Positions 35,352 to 43,696 of a stretch of 64,000 bases of DNA are shown here, in pieces (positions within the stretch are counted from its first letter, which is position 1; each line of letters opens with the position of its first letter). Under the pieces are notes generated by a model. It worked only from the letters and a program-made list of their open reading frames with translations. It was not told the origin of the DNA and ran no database searches. The translations under genes were made by a program, and so were the position numbers. This stretch comes from Deltaproteobacteria bacterium (GTDB taxonomy: Bacteria; Myxococcota_A; Polyangia; JACPQR01): NCBI GenBank assembly GCA_016190375.1, contig JACPQR010000096.1, positions 1-64,000 on the forward strand, in the 5' to 3' direction.

Positions 35352-35449
35352 GGTCTCCGGAACCGAAGGTCGCGAGTTCGAATCTCGCGTCGCCCACTGA
35401 AACTCCAGGGGAATCCCGCTCGATTGGTCGGACCAATCGCATTCCTGGG
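35352..35449. other. att direct repeat, distal side (98 bp copy of tRNA-Arg 3' part)
   Basis: Identical over 98 bp to 669-766. It contains the tRNA from the anticodon stem to the discriminator base but not the 5' half, so it is not a functional tRNA gene. It marks the far end of the approximately 34.7-kb island that starts at the intact tRNA. Confidence 0.85.
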
Positions 35450-35558
35450 ATCAATTTGGGATCAATTCGCGTCTCCGCCGCCGCCCGCCGCAGCGCCGAC
35501 GGGTCGAGGTGCGCGTAGCGCTGCGTCTCGGCGATGTCGGCGTGCCTGAGGAAGTCTG
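35398..35558 (-). pseudogene. C-terminal remnant of a second tRNA-Arg integrase
   Basis: Beyond the att copy, the minus strand encodes DFLRHADIAETQRYAHLDPSALRRAAAETR, about 80 percent like the end of the first integrase, including the nucleophile Tyr region. Similarity stops at 35,558, where a PIN-domain gene begins. It is the only trace of a second element that used the same tRNA site. Confidence 0.8.
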
Positions 35559-35795
35559 ATGCGCAGCGTGACTCACCAAGTCGCGCTCTCGCCGGCCGTC
35601 GCCGCTCGTGCGCGAGATCTCGAGAAGCACGGCTTCCGCGGGCTGGACGCGCTCCACATCGCCGCCGCGGAGGCCGGGAAGGCAGAGGTCCTGGTCACGA
35701 CTGACGACAGAATGCTCCGCCGTGGGCGCCGCGCGAAGGGCCTGCACGTGCTGGTCGTGCGTCCGACCGAAGCGGTTGGTATGCTTCCCGAGTGA
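35559..35795 (+). pseudogene. PIN-domain (VapC-like) toxin, N-terminally truncated
   Basis: Seventy-eight residues. VALSPAVAARARDLEKHGFRGLDALHIAAAEAG and VLVTTDDRMLRRGRR are the C-terminal half of a PIN nuclease, with the conserved D of LDALH and TTDD. The N-terminal half with the first catalytic Asp is missing because the gene begins at the junction with the integrase remnant. Confidence 0.65.
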
Positions 35796-36025
35796 AGAGC
35801 GCACGCCTGACGGACGCAGAGATCCGGGCCCTCGGATGGGAGGCCCTATTGGAGAAGCTGGGGCCGGCGGGCGCGCTCAGGTTCGCGATTCAGACCGAGC
35901 GCGGGCACGGCGACTACTCCGAGGCGCGGCACGCGGCGCTCGGGGCCCTGTCGGTGGACGAACTCGTGGCCCGGGCTCGCAAGAGCCGTGGCCGGAGTCG
36001 ACAGGCTCGGCGTAGGCCAACCTGA
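35792..36025 (+). CDS. Small protein partnered with the PIN remnant (antitoxin-like)
   Basis: Seventy-seven residues, GTG start overlapping the PIN stop by 4 bp. MKSARLTDAEIRALGWEALLEKLGPAGALRF and ERGHGDYSEARHAAL resemble small partner proteins that sit beside PIN-domain toxins. The C-terminus is basic. With the toxin broken it is probably an orphan. Confidence 0.55.
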   Translation: MKSARLTDAEIRALGWEALLEKLGPAGALRFAIQTERGHGDYSEARHAALGALSVDELVARARKSRGRSRQARRRPT

Positions 36026-36043
36026 GGTCTGACGCGCGGCCTC

Positions 36044-36970
36044 CTACCCGAGGAATACGTGCTCGCGGTGCCACTGGATCGCAGCGGCCGCGGGCCAGCT
36101 CGTCGGATCGCCGGGGAGCTGGATCGGCTTGCCGTGCAGGCTGTAGTACGAGCGCCCGTTCGCGAAGTCGTCGCGTAGGCGCTTGCCCACGATGAGTCGG
36201 TTGTCGTCGACCGTGACGTAGCCCCGATCGAAGAGGCGGTGGACGTCCGAGCGCAGCGTGATTCCGTTCGGGACCTCGTGGATCCCACCACGGGAGTAGG
36301 GCTTGATGTGGGCGGCCTCGAGCACGGGCAGCGAGTGCTCCCCGGTCACGGCACACGCGCGGTCGTAGGCGTCGAGGACCTGGATGCGGAAGATTCCCTG
36401 GCCGAGACGAGGCCGGTGGAGCGTGGGCTCTCCGTATCTCGGTTCGTCGGAAGACGGCTCTGCGGCCTCGAGCAGGTTCGGTGCCATGGCGCGTGCCCGC
36501 TCGATGCACTCCTGCCAGACACGCAGGCCCTCGCCCTTCGAGAGGTCGTACCCGGCTCCCGTCTGGGTCCGAGGCTTCCAGTCCGTCGGCGCTTTCACCC
36601 ACTGATTCACGCCGAAGAAGCGCGCTTCGGCCAGCAGGCAGCAACCGATCCGGCCGGCGGGGTCGGCCGCGATGCGCGCGCCCTTCTGGATGGCGCCCAG
36701 CCGACCCCGAAGGGCCTCGAGGTTCGCCACGCCGTTGCCCTCGCCGAAGGTCTCCCACGCCAACCAGTCCGGGAGCACCGTGAAGCTCACGAAGTAGCCG
36801 AACCCGACGACGGCGTTGTAGGGCGCCTTCAGCTTGAAGAAGAAGGGCGTGCCGGGGACGAGGCGAAAGGCCCTCGTCGACGGGCGCCAGAAGTTGACGT
36901 CGCGCGAGCCGGGCTCGTACGCGAGCTTCTCGTACCACCCGTGATCCGTGACCGCGACGTAGCCTTCCAC
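36044..36970 (-). CDS. HNH endonuclease (restriction-type)
   Basis: Product of 308 residues; GTG 36,970 (MEGYVAVTDHGWYEKLAYE) follows GAGGAG. The N-terminal half (about 1-135) resembles an EVE/PUA-like modified-base reader (VNFWRPSTRAFRLVPGTPFFFKLKAP). The C-terminal part holds an HNH motif: CAVTGEHSLPVLEAAHIKPYS and GITLRSDVHRLFDRGYVTVD. The pattern fits restriction endonucleases that cut modified DNA, though specificity cannot be read from sequence. The longer open frame upstream (to 37,198) is low-complexity and not used. Confidence 0.8.
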   Translation of the reverse strand: MEGYVAVTDHGWYEKLAYEPGSRDVNFWRPSTRAFRLVPGTPFFFKLKAPYNAVVGFGYFVSFTVLPDWLAWETFGEGNGVANLEALRGRLGAIQKGARIAADPAGRIGCCLLAEARFFGVNQWVKAPTDWKPRTQTGAGYDLSKGEGLRVWQECIERARAMAPNLLEAAEPSSDEPRYGEPTLHRPRLGQGIFRIQVLDAYDRACAVTGEHSLPVLEAAHIKPYSRGGIHEVPNGITLRSDVHRLFDRGYVTVDDNRLIVGKRLRDDFANGRSYYSLHGKPIQLPGDPTSWPAAAAIQWHREHVFLG

Positions 36971-36977
36971 CGGCTCC

Positions 36978-37390
36978 TCAGTGTGCCTTCGCGCGGCATG
37001 CGAACTCGATAGGAAGTCTGACCTGCTGTAAGCGTCCCAGCGCCCGGTTGAGGCGTCGCCGGGCGCGGCCACCGACCTCGGCGTTCGCGATGGCCACCTC
37101 GACGAGGCGGATCTCGCCGACCGTGAGCGACAGGCAGGAGATGTCGTCCTGGACGAGGGGTGCGCCGGCGAAGGCGGCGCGGAGGGAGGCGGGACCAAGA
37201 GGTAGGTCGCGGAGAGCGCGCAGCTCGTCGGTCGGCAGGTAGACGCCGTGATCCTGGTCGTCCGGACCGATGTCGGCGTCCGTGAGATCCCGGCGCGAGC
37301 CGGCCCAGCCGCTCACGACTCCGTCATCACCGCATGCGACGCACGACCAGTCGATGTGCTGGCCGTCCAGTACTTCTTCTGGATCGCAGA
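36978..37390 (-). CDS. Unknown small protein, 5' end unclear
   Basis: The credible part starts near HIDWSCVACGDDGVVSGW (about 37,360) and runs to a stop at 36,978. A CxxC pair is followed by YLPTDELRALRDLPLGPASL and AFAGAPLVQDDISCLSLTVGEI. No start codon is clear because the frame merges upstream with the antisense of a broken uracil-glycosylase-like gene. It lies just upstream of the HNH nuclease gene (7 bp gap) and is probably co-transcribed with it. Confidence 0.45.
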
Positions 37391-37804
37391 CACCTGCGAG
37401 GCGGGGCCGGACTTCACGAAGAAGGTGTTCACGCAGTCGGTCAGCCACGCCTCCTCGATGGCGATGCCCAGGGGAGCGAGAACGCGGTCTCTGACGTCGC
37501 GGCCCGAAGAGCCGTTCGTCGGCGGCGACGACACCGAACCCCAGTCCTTGTCCCAGCGAACGCGCGTGCGCCAGGACGAAAGCTGTTCGTCGCAATCGTC
37601 CCCAGTCCAGAACACTTCAGGCTCGTCGCCGACCGCGAGCGCTGCTACGAACGTTCGGCCCGCACGGCTCCATCGTGCGTGCAAGGCACTCGGATAGACC
37701 CCGAGGACGAATGCCTTCGCGGGGCCGCGCGGACGTCGAGGGGGACGCGGGGTACTGGGTCTTCCGAACGGAAACAAGGCGGCGCTACTCGGGTCGAGGG
37801 GCAT
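37313..37804 (-). pseudogene. Uracil-DNA-glycosylase-like protein, C-terminally truncated
   Basis: From ATG 37,804, MPLDPSSAALFPFGRPSTP and GPAKAFVLGVYPSALHARWSRAG, then SSGRDVRDRVLAPLGIAIEEAWLTDCVNTFF, resemble the first two thirds of a small uracil-DNA-glycosylase-fold protein. After about 37,345 the sequence becomes unlike that family and stops at 37,313, so the C-terminal third is lost at a junction with the next gene. Confidence 0.5.
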
Positions 37805-37954
37805 GGCCGACGGTACCAAGCGGCCCGCGAGCCGCAACGACATCTTGCGGCCTCACTCCGTATCATGGGTTGATCGACGGCACTTGTGCTGATCGCCGAA
37901 TGCCCCGAGATCGATCCCCGCGTGCGGGGTCGAGGGGAAACGGGGGGGGAAGGA

Positions 37955-38172
37955 CCAGCAGAGGTCGTTCGTCGGGGCGTCCTTTCGCACATGGTCGATG
38001 GTCAGGCCGCGCGGCGGCGGGGAGGCCGGCCGACTCGCTTGGCGAGGTCTCGAAGCGTCCGGAGCGCGTCGTTGACCGAGCGTGAGTCGGGGAAGAGCTC
38101 CGCGAGATCGTCGTCGAGAAGCCGCACGTTCGACTCGCGCTCGAACCTGGCGATCATTTGCCGACGACCTCG
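37955..38172. repeat. Repeat A, copy 1 (about 218 bp, over the BrnA 3' end)
   Basis: Over 90 percent identical by eye to 42,543-42,761, from CCAGCAGAGGTCGTTCG to GACGACCTCG. It covers the 3' half of brnA and about 47 bp downstream. The second copy has no BrnA N-terminus, so this copy is probably the source. Confidence 0.75.
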
Positions 38173-38295
38173 TGCGCCGATCTTTCGGGCGTAGGGGCTC
38201 CTGCGGACGCGAGCCCTGCTGAAGTCCACCTCGGGGATCTCCTCGAGGGAGGCCTTCGACGGCTCACTCGCCTTCTTCGTACCTGCGCTTCTCAT
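38002..38295 (-). CDS. brnA: BrnA-like antitoxin
   Basis: Product of 97 residues ending in a ribbon-helix-helix style region (RRQMIARFERESNVRLLDDDLAELFPDSRSVNDALRTLRDLAKRVG). The middle DFSRARVRRSPYARK is typical of BrnA. It overlaps the toxin gene by 32 bp, in toxin-then-antitoxin order, as in BrnTA modules. It should bind BrnT and repress the operon. Confidence 0.8.
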   Translation of the reverse strand: MRSAGTKKASEPSKASLEEIPEVDFSRARVRRSPYARKIGARGRRQMIARFERESNVRLLDDDLAELFPDSRSVNDALRTLRDLAKRVGRPPRRRAA

Positions 38296-38560
38296 GTTTC
38301 GTCACCTCACGGGCGGTCACGATGCGAATGGCCTGACCTCGCTCCACGAACACGGCGAGGACGATTCGACGATTCAGGGAGTGCCCGATGATCACCCGTC
38401 GCTCCTCGCGTGCCGCCGACTGATCCTCGACGATGATGCCCAGGGGGTCGAGGAAGACCGTCATGGCCTCGGTGAAAGATAGTCCGTGCTTCTTCAGGTT
38501 GCTTGCCGCTTTGGCGTCGTCCCACTCGAAGACGATCCCGCCATATCGAGCCCTCGCCAC
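38264..38560 (-). CDS. brnT: BrnT-like toxin
   Basis: Product of 98 residues starting MARARYGGIVFEWDDAKAAS. FEWDDAKAASNLKKHGLSFTEAMTVFLDP, REERRVIIGHSLNRRIVLAVF and IRIVTAREVTKHEKRRYEEG are the BrnT/RelE-fold landmarks, including the R and K/H residues of the RNase site. Fragments of the same gene lie at 33,158-33,310 and about 45,785-45,840. Confidence 0.85.
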   Translation of the reverse strand: MARARYGGIVFEWDDAKAASNLKKHGLSFTEAMTVFLDPLGIIVEDQSAAREERRVIIGHSLNRRIVLAVFVERGQAIRIVTAREVTKHEKRRYEEGE

Positions 38561-38697
38561 ACGCGCACGTTAACACGCGGCGTGTCTCGCGGGCCCAGAA
38601 GCCCCGATGGGCCGACGATTCGATCCGGCCCGTGAGCTTCCCGGTCCGACTGTAATCATGCCCGGCGGCGACATCTGCGCCTCACGTGGCCGCCACG

Positions 38698-39336
38698 CTA
38701 CCCGGCCCCACCGCGACGCGCCGGGGCCCGGGGGTCGTGCGGCGGAGAATCCGGTGGTGGTGAGACGTCGGGCTGTTTCTTGTCTGGTGCGTCGGGAGAG
38801 TCCCGCGCCCCCGGTCGTGCGGCCAACTCGGCGATACGGCCGCGGCAGCTACGGAGCTTGTCGCGCAGGATCTGCTTCTGACGTCTGAGGGACAGGACTT
38901 CCTCCCGGCAGCGCCAGAAGCGCTCGCGATCGTCGTCGACTCCGGAAAGGACGTGGTGAATGGCGTCCAGGAGATCCTGCGGAGCGGTGATTCGAACAGC
39001 ACGGAGGTCCTCGTAGCGCTCGGCGAAGGCCTTGCGGATCGAGCTCACGGCCGCAGTCGGGAGCCAGAGGCCTCCGTACTCGCACCACACCCGATGCAAG
39101 GCATCGATGACGTGCGGTGGCTGACGGAGGTCGATGACCGCCTCGCGTGGGCCGAGGCCGCGGTTGAAGCGCGCGAACGCCTCGGCCGCCACGTCGCCGT
39201 CCGCGCTCCTCCTCGGCTTGGCGGCCGATGGGCTCGTTCGCTCCTCGGCGACCGCGGTGACCTCCTCCGGGTCGAAGAGCCGCACACCGCCGGTACCGCG
39301 GCTCGGGTGCAGCTTCTTGCCTTCGAGTCGGCGCAC
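38698..39336 (-). pseudogene. N-terminally truncated helix-turn-helix protein (relative of 34,167)
   Basis: From GTG 39,336 (MRRLEGKKLHPSRGTGGVRLFDP) it matches the 34,167 gene through the wing, the FARFNRGLGPREAVIDLRQPPHV block, the coiled coil and the Pro-rich tail. The frame continues upstream as LLGTSTASV, but a TAG at about 39,395 removes the first approximately 55 residues and the first recognition helices. No other start is credible, so the DNA-binding head is broken. Confidence 0.7.
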
Positions 39337-39396
39337 GGAGGCGGTGCTCGTGCCGAGGAGCCCGCCGCGGCATGGCTGCGAGCAGTCGAGCTAGCG

Positions 39397-40020
39397 CTAG
39401 CCGGTGTAGCCGCAGACGCCCATGCGCGGGGAGTTGACGATCGGAAACAGCGCAGGGTCGTCGCAGTCGTGGTCGTCGGCGCAGCGGTCGCAGAGATCCA
39501 CCCAGGTGTCGGCGCAGGCGTCGCAGAACTGCGTGGCGACCGCGCCGCAGACGCAGGTGCTCGGGGGAAGGACGTTGCGGGCGAGGAGGTGGATTGAATC
39601 GCGGCCGGGCGGACAGCCAAGCGTTCGCAGGACCCGGAGCCGCAGGCGCGTCGGGGTGCCGAAGTCGTAGGAGTGCGAGAGCTCGGTGCCCGGGGGAGCG
39701 AGCGACGACAGGGCATGACGCAGGGACTGCGAGTCTCGGTCGTCGGGGTGCGAGACGTAGTGCTCGGCGCCGATCTTGAACTCGCTCAGGTGAAAGCAGC
39801 ACTCGAGCCAGATCTTGCGCAGGAAGCTGTCGAGCTGGCCCAGCGTGGCGCCGGGCGTCAGCGCGAGGTGAAGCCAGAATATCGGCGCGTGGCGCCCGTC
39901 GACGACGACGTGGAGACGGTCCTCGTCGCCGCGCAGGCACCTGCCGAGGTGGCTGGTCATCTGGCTCTTGGGAAGCTCCTTCTTGCAGGTCATGCAGGTT
40001 CCTCGGAACGGGATCGACAT
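39397..40020 (-). CDS. pRiA4b ORF-3-like (IS1096 TnpR-type) protein with zinc-ribbon ends
   Basis: Product of 207 residues. An N-terminal Cys/His zinc knuckle (CMTCKKELPKSQMTSHLGRC) leads into a pRiA4b ORF-3-like domain (WLHLALTPGATLGQLDSFLRK; HSYDFGTPTRLRLRVL). A C-terminal Cys-rich ribbon follows (CVCGAVATQFCDACADTWVDLC and HDCDD). The domain is common beside mobile elements; its biochemical role is not settled. Its end touches the truncated helix-turn-helix gene. Confidence 0.8.
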   Translation of the reverse strand: MSIPFRGTCMTCKKELPKSQMTSHLGRCLRGDEDRLHVVVDGRHAPIFWLHLALTPGATLGQLDSFLRKIWLECCFHLSEFKIGAEHYVSHPDDRDSQSLRHALSSLAPPGTELSHSYDFGTPTRLRLRVLRTLGCPPGRDSIHLLARNVLPPSTCVCGAVATQFCDACADTWVDLCDRCADDHDCDDPALFPIVNSPRMGVCGYTG

Positions 40021-40054
40021 CCGCTCTCCTCTCTCGGCAAGTCGCGAGCGTGGC

Positions 40055-42493
40055 TCACGGTGTCAGCTTGTACGTTCGCTCGATCACGGCGGCGAGATCC
40101 GGGCCCTTCCAGTAGGGCTCGATCCAGCGCAGCCGTCGGTCCTTCCAGTCCTTTCGCGGGCGCCTCCAGTGGCCCCGGACCATGAAGCGGTGGAAGAGCT
40201 GGCGCCCGCTCGGAATGCGCTGGAGGTCCTGCAGCCGCCGGAGTTGCGAGATCTCGATGGCGCCCGGCAGGAAGTACACCGACTCCGAGCTGAACGCGGG
40301 CCGGGCGGGCGGCGCGGCTCGATGCCGCCTCGCCGCCGCCCGCGGCATCGCCCGCTCTTCGGGCTCGGCACCGGCGCTCGTCGCGTAGAGGATCGCGTTG
40401 ACCACGAGCCGCAGGAGCAGCGGCAGGGGCCGCGTGCTCGGGACCGGATCGCCCTCGGCGTGGAAGGCCCTGGGCTCGTCATCCGTTCCGGGGACCGCGA
40501 TCGGCGCCTCGTCGGTCAGTCGGATCCGGTGCTCGATCAACGGCGGTGGATCGGCGCCCATGGCGTCGGGAGCGAGACCGACGTGGAGCACGCGGTCCGC
40601 CGGCGTTCGCTCCTCAGTCACGTACACGGTGAGCACCCTGAGGATGTACCCGGTGAGCGGCGTCGTGCGGTCGGCCGCAACCAGCCGCTCAGCAAGCGAC
40701 AGCGCCTGGCGGTCCGTGAAGACGAGGGCGAAGGAAGGGAACGGGACGCGCAGGTCTCGTCCGGCGACGTCCAGATCCGTGTGCGCCAGCATGTACGCGA
40801 GGGGCTCGTCGACCCAGAAGGTCTTCCGCAGGTGAAGCTCGAACCAGACCGCCCGGCGCATGCATCGCGGGATCCAGTCGGTCGCGGCCAGGGCCTCGGC
40901 GTCGACGGGCCCGCGGCTCTCTCGATGGGCCTTCAGGAAACGGCGGACGTCGAGGTCGGCGCCCAGACCGTCCGCGATCTGCGCGGGCGCGAGGGCCTCG
41001 CGCGTGTCGTCGAACCCGGGCCGCTTGCGCAGCCGCTCCGCAAGGGAGCGAACCAGATCGCCGAAGCCCGGCGCGGCCTCGTCCCACCGCTCGTGGGCGA
41101 GCGGCGGCGGGTGCTCCGGCTGGGAGGACCGTGCCAGGCCGAGCTCGCCCCACATCCACGACGGGTCGTAGGCCGGTTCGCCGCGCGCCAGGGCAGCGTC
41201 GTACATCCCTTCGAGACTGCGGACGAGCTCCGCGGCCCTCGATCTGAGCTCCGGGTCCTTCGCGGCCTGGCGCGGCGTACGGCCTTCGAGGGCGGGGACC
41301 GGCTCGTCGACCCATCTGCGGTAGTGCCGGCCCTGCTGCTCGAGGACGATGTCCTCCATGACGTCTGCCGGAATCTCATCGGAGCCTGGGCCACGCGGTC
41401 GCTCCTCGCGCCCCTCCCGCAGCTCCTGCCGCAGCGAGACGGTGAGATCCTCGTGGGTGGTGGCTCGGTGGGCGACGGCATCGCCGGCGAGCTCCTCGAG
41501 CGCCGCGCGGCCGCGCTCGCCTCGGGCGACGGAGTTCGTCTCGAGCACGAGGTCCGAGGCTCGAAGGATCACGAGACCCAGGATCACGCTCTCGCCCGAT
41601 CGGTTGGTCCCCATCCAGTGCCAGCGGGTCTCCTTCGTCGAGGCCCGCTGGAGGTCGCGGCTCGCGTCGAGCGTCGCGACGAGCCTGGTCGGATCGGTCA
41701 CCTCGAAGTGGACCTTCGTGGCGAGGAGATCCTCTCCGTCGGTGTTCCGGAGGTGAGGAATCGGCGGCGCGATGATCGCGTTCGCCCACACCTCGTGGAA
41801 CGCCGGCGGCAGCTCCTTGAAGAACCGGAGGTCGTCCGTGCCCGGCTCCTCCTTGCGGAACCGCGCTCGCCAGCTCGACGCCTGCAACACCACCGCGTCG
41901 CGCAGGAGGCCGGGGATTTGCAGCAGACCTCGCTCGATCTCCGGCTGGCCGGACACGCCCCGGGAGATGACGCGCGCGGCAAGCAGGTCCGAGCGCTTCA
42001 TGTGCCGCGAGCCCATCCTTTCGTGCACCGTCACTCGGACGTCGTCGAGCACTTCCCGGAGAGTCACCGAGACCCCGGGGCGGGTGTCCTCGACCTCGTA
42101 CAGCCGCATGCACGTCCCGCGCGCCGCCTCGAGGAAGCGCCGCTCGCCGGCGGCGATCGACGGATCCTCCGCGAGCAGCCGGTCGACGACCAGGCGGCCG
42201 TCGTCGAGCGGCCGGTCGAACCAGAACCACATGTCGAGAACCGCCTCGCTCTCCGGGGCCCTCTCCTCGTCGAAGTCGTGCGCCGCCGGCACGCGCCCCC
42301 AGAACTCGTCCAGGGCGCAGTCGTCGTCCTCCTTCAGCACCACCTCGGTGAAAAGCTCGAGCTTCCCGAGCGCCGAGTCCCGGTCCTGCTGGGTGAAGCG
42401 GGGTGCGGCCTCCGCCGCGCTCATGCAGCAGCGCTTGAACTTGAGCCCGCTCCCGCACGGGCAAGGCGCGTTCCGTCCGGGCTTGCTCGTCAC
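40055..42493 (-). CDS. Large SEC-C motif protein, 812 residues
   Basis: GTG 42,493 (MTSKPGRNAPCPCGSGLKFKRCC) after GGAGGG. The N-terminal SEC-C motif has all metal ligands. The central region carries LRNTDGEDLLATKVHFEV (about 265), LETNSVARGERGRAALEELAG, and HYRRWVDEPVPALEGRTPRQAAK (about 415), the same order as in the 468-residue SEC-C protein at 28,002. The extra C-terminal half has no family I recognise. It is separated from the ORF-3-like gene by 34 bp. Confidence 0.75.
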   Translation of the reverse strand: MTSKPGRNAPCPCGSGLKFKRCCMSAAEAAPRFTQQDRDSALGKLELFTEVVLKEDDDCALDEFWGRVPAAHDFDEERAPESEAVLDMWFWFDRPLDDGRLVVDRLLAEDPSIAAGERRFLEAARGTCMRLYEVEDTRPGVSVTLREVLDDVRVTVHERMGSRHMKRSDLLAARVISRGVSGQPEIERGLLQIPGLLRDAVVLQASSWRARFRKEEPGTDDLRFFKELPPAFHEVWANAIIAPPIPHLRNTDGEDLLATKVHFEVTDPTRLVATLDASRDLQRASTKETRWHWMGTNRSGESVILGLVILRASDLVLETNSVARGERGRAALEELAGDAVAHRATTHEDLTVSLRQELREGREERPRGPGSDEIPADVMEDIVLEQQGRHYRRWVDEPVPALEGRTPRQAAKDPELRSRAAELVRSLEGMYDAALARGEPAYDPSWMWGELGLARSSQPEHPPPLAHERWDEAAPGFGDLVRSLAERLRKRPGFDDTREALAPAQIADGLGADLDVRRFLKAHRESRGPVDAEALAATDWIPRCMRRAVWFELHLRKTFWVDEPLAYMLAHTDLDVAGRDLRVPFPSFALVFTDRQALSLAERLVAADRTTPLTGYILRVLTVYVTEERTPADRVLHVGLAPDAMGADPPPLIEHRIRLTDEAPIAVPGTDDEPRAFHAEGDPVPSTRPLPLLLRLVVNAILYATSAGAEPEERAMPRAAARRHRAAPPARPAFSSESVYFLPGAIEISQLRRLQDLQRIPSGRQLFHRFMVRGHWRRPRKDWKDRRLRWIEPYWKGPDLAAVIERTYKLTP

Positions 42494-42542
42494 TACTCTC
42501 GTGCCCTCCCTTGCTCCGGCCCGAGCATGCCACGGATCGGTA

Positions 42543-42761
42543 CCAGGCAGAGGTCGTTCGTCGGCGCGTTCTTTCGGATGCAGTCGATGGTCAGGCCGCG
42601 CGGCGGCGGGGAGGGCGGCCGACGCGCTTGGCGAGGTCTCGAAGCGTCCGGAGCGCATCGTTGACGGAGCGCGAGTCGGGGAAGAGCTCCGCGAGGTCGT
42701 CGTCGAGACGCCGCACGTTCGACTCGCGCTCGAGCCTGGCGATCATCCGCCGGCGACCTCG
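42543..42761. repeat. Repeat A, copy 2 (BrnA tail remnant)
   Basis: A close copy of 37,955-38,172. The BrnA reading frame is kept on the minus strand from about 42,746 to 42,591 (RRMIARLERESNVRRLDDDLAEL and so on to the stop), but no BrnA N-terminus or BrnT precedes it; the sequence upstream is a phosphatase fragment instead. Confidence 0.8.
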
Positions 42762-43042
42762 AAGCTCACGTGCCCTGGGAGTCCCGCATGGATGAGCCTG
42801 TAGCGCTCGCCGGCGACTTCGAGGTCGATCGCGAGGGCAAGGGCGTCGAAGAAGGCCCGGTGTTCTTTGGGCACGCGCTGTCGCTCGCTCTCGACCAGAC
42901 GCGAAGGCCTGCCCGCGACGCCGCACGACTCCAGCGTAGCCTCGCCGCCCATCCAGTGCTCGAGCGCCAGATCATCAAAGCCCTCGCCTCGGTACCAGGC
43001 CCGGTGCTCTTGCTCCAGATGCAGGCATCGCCTATGTTTCAT
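42743..43042 (-). pseudogene. Calcineurin-like (ApaH/PrpA-type) phosphatase fragment
   Basis: One hundred residues. HWMGGEATLESCGV, RVPKEHRAFFDALALAIDLE and RLIHAGLPGH are middle-to-late landmarks of Ser/Thr-phosphatase-like phosphoesterases. The metal-binding N-terminus (GDxHG, GDxVDRG, GNH) is absent, and the C-terminus is replaced by the BrnA repeat. Confidence 0.65.
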
Positions 43043-43044
43043 GC

Positions 43045-43287
43045 ATGCAGTACACGCTGCGAAACGTCCCCCGTGCGGTGGATCGGGCCCTCCGCAGGCG
43101 CGCGAAGCTCGAGGGGCGGAGCCTGAACGAGGTCGCGATCGAGGCGCTCGCCCAGGCGACGGGGGTGCTCGGCGAGCCGGTCAAGCAGCGGACGCTCGCC
43201 GACCTCGCGGGCACGTGGCAGGACGACCCGCTCTGCGACCAGGCACTGGCCGATCAGGACCGTGTGGACGAGGAGATGTGGAAGTGA
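43045..43287 (+). CDS. FitA/VapB-like ribbon-helix-helix antitoxin
   Basis: Eighty residues. MQYTLRNVPRAVDRALRRRAKLEGRSLNEVAIEAL is a typical Arc/FitA ribbon-helix-helix head, and the C-terminal acidic tail (DDPLCDQALADQDRVDEEMWK) would bind the toxin. The stop overlaps the PIN gene start. It should repress its own operon. Confidence 0.85.
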   Translation: MQYTLRNVPRAVDRALRRRAKLEGRSLNEVAIEALAQATGVLGEPVKQRTLADLAGTWQDDPLCDQALADQDRVDEEMWK

Positions 43288-43682
43288 GGGTGGCCATCGA
43301 CACCAACCGGTACTCGGACTTCGCCCGCGGCATCTCCTGGGTGGTGGAGGTCCTGGAGCGCGCCGACCGAGTCTTCGTGCCGCTCATGGTTCTCGCGGAG
43401 CTGCTCGCGGGTTTCTCGGTTGGCAAGCGGGGCGCGCAGAACGAAGGAACGCTTCGGCGATTCCTCGCCCGACCCGGCGTCGACGTTCTCCTACCCGACG
43501 AGACGACTGCGCACCACTACGCTTCGCTCTATCGGCAGCTTCGTCGCCACGGTACGCCGATCCCGACCAACGACCTCTGGATCGCGTCACTCGTCGTGCA
43601 GCACGACCTTGCGTTGCTCGACCGCGACAGCCATTTCGACTCGCTTCCTCAGCTCGTGCGCGTCGAGACCACGGAGCCGTGA
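43284..43682 (+). CDS. PIN-domain (VapC/FitB-like) toxin
   Basis: Product of 132 residues, GTG start overlapping the antitoxin stop (43,284-43,287). The PIN active site is readable: VRVAIDTNRYSDF (first Asp), VLAELLAG (Glu), TNDLWIASL (Asp) and LLDRDSHFD (Asp). It is probably an RNase. Intact, unlike the PIN gene at 35,559. Confidence 0.9.
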   Translation: MRVAIDTNRYSDFARGISWVVEVLERADRVFVPLMVLAELLAGFSVGKRGAQNEGTLRRFLARPGVDVLLPDETTAHHYASLYRQLRRHGTPIPTNDLWIASLVVQHDLALLDRDSHFDSLPQLVRVETTEP

Positions 43683-43696
43683 GGTCTCGTGGGAAA

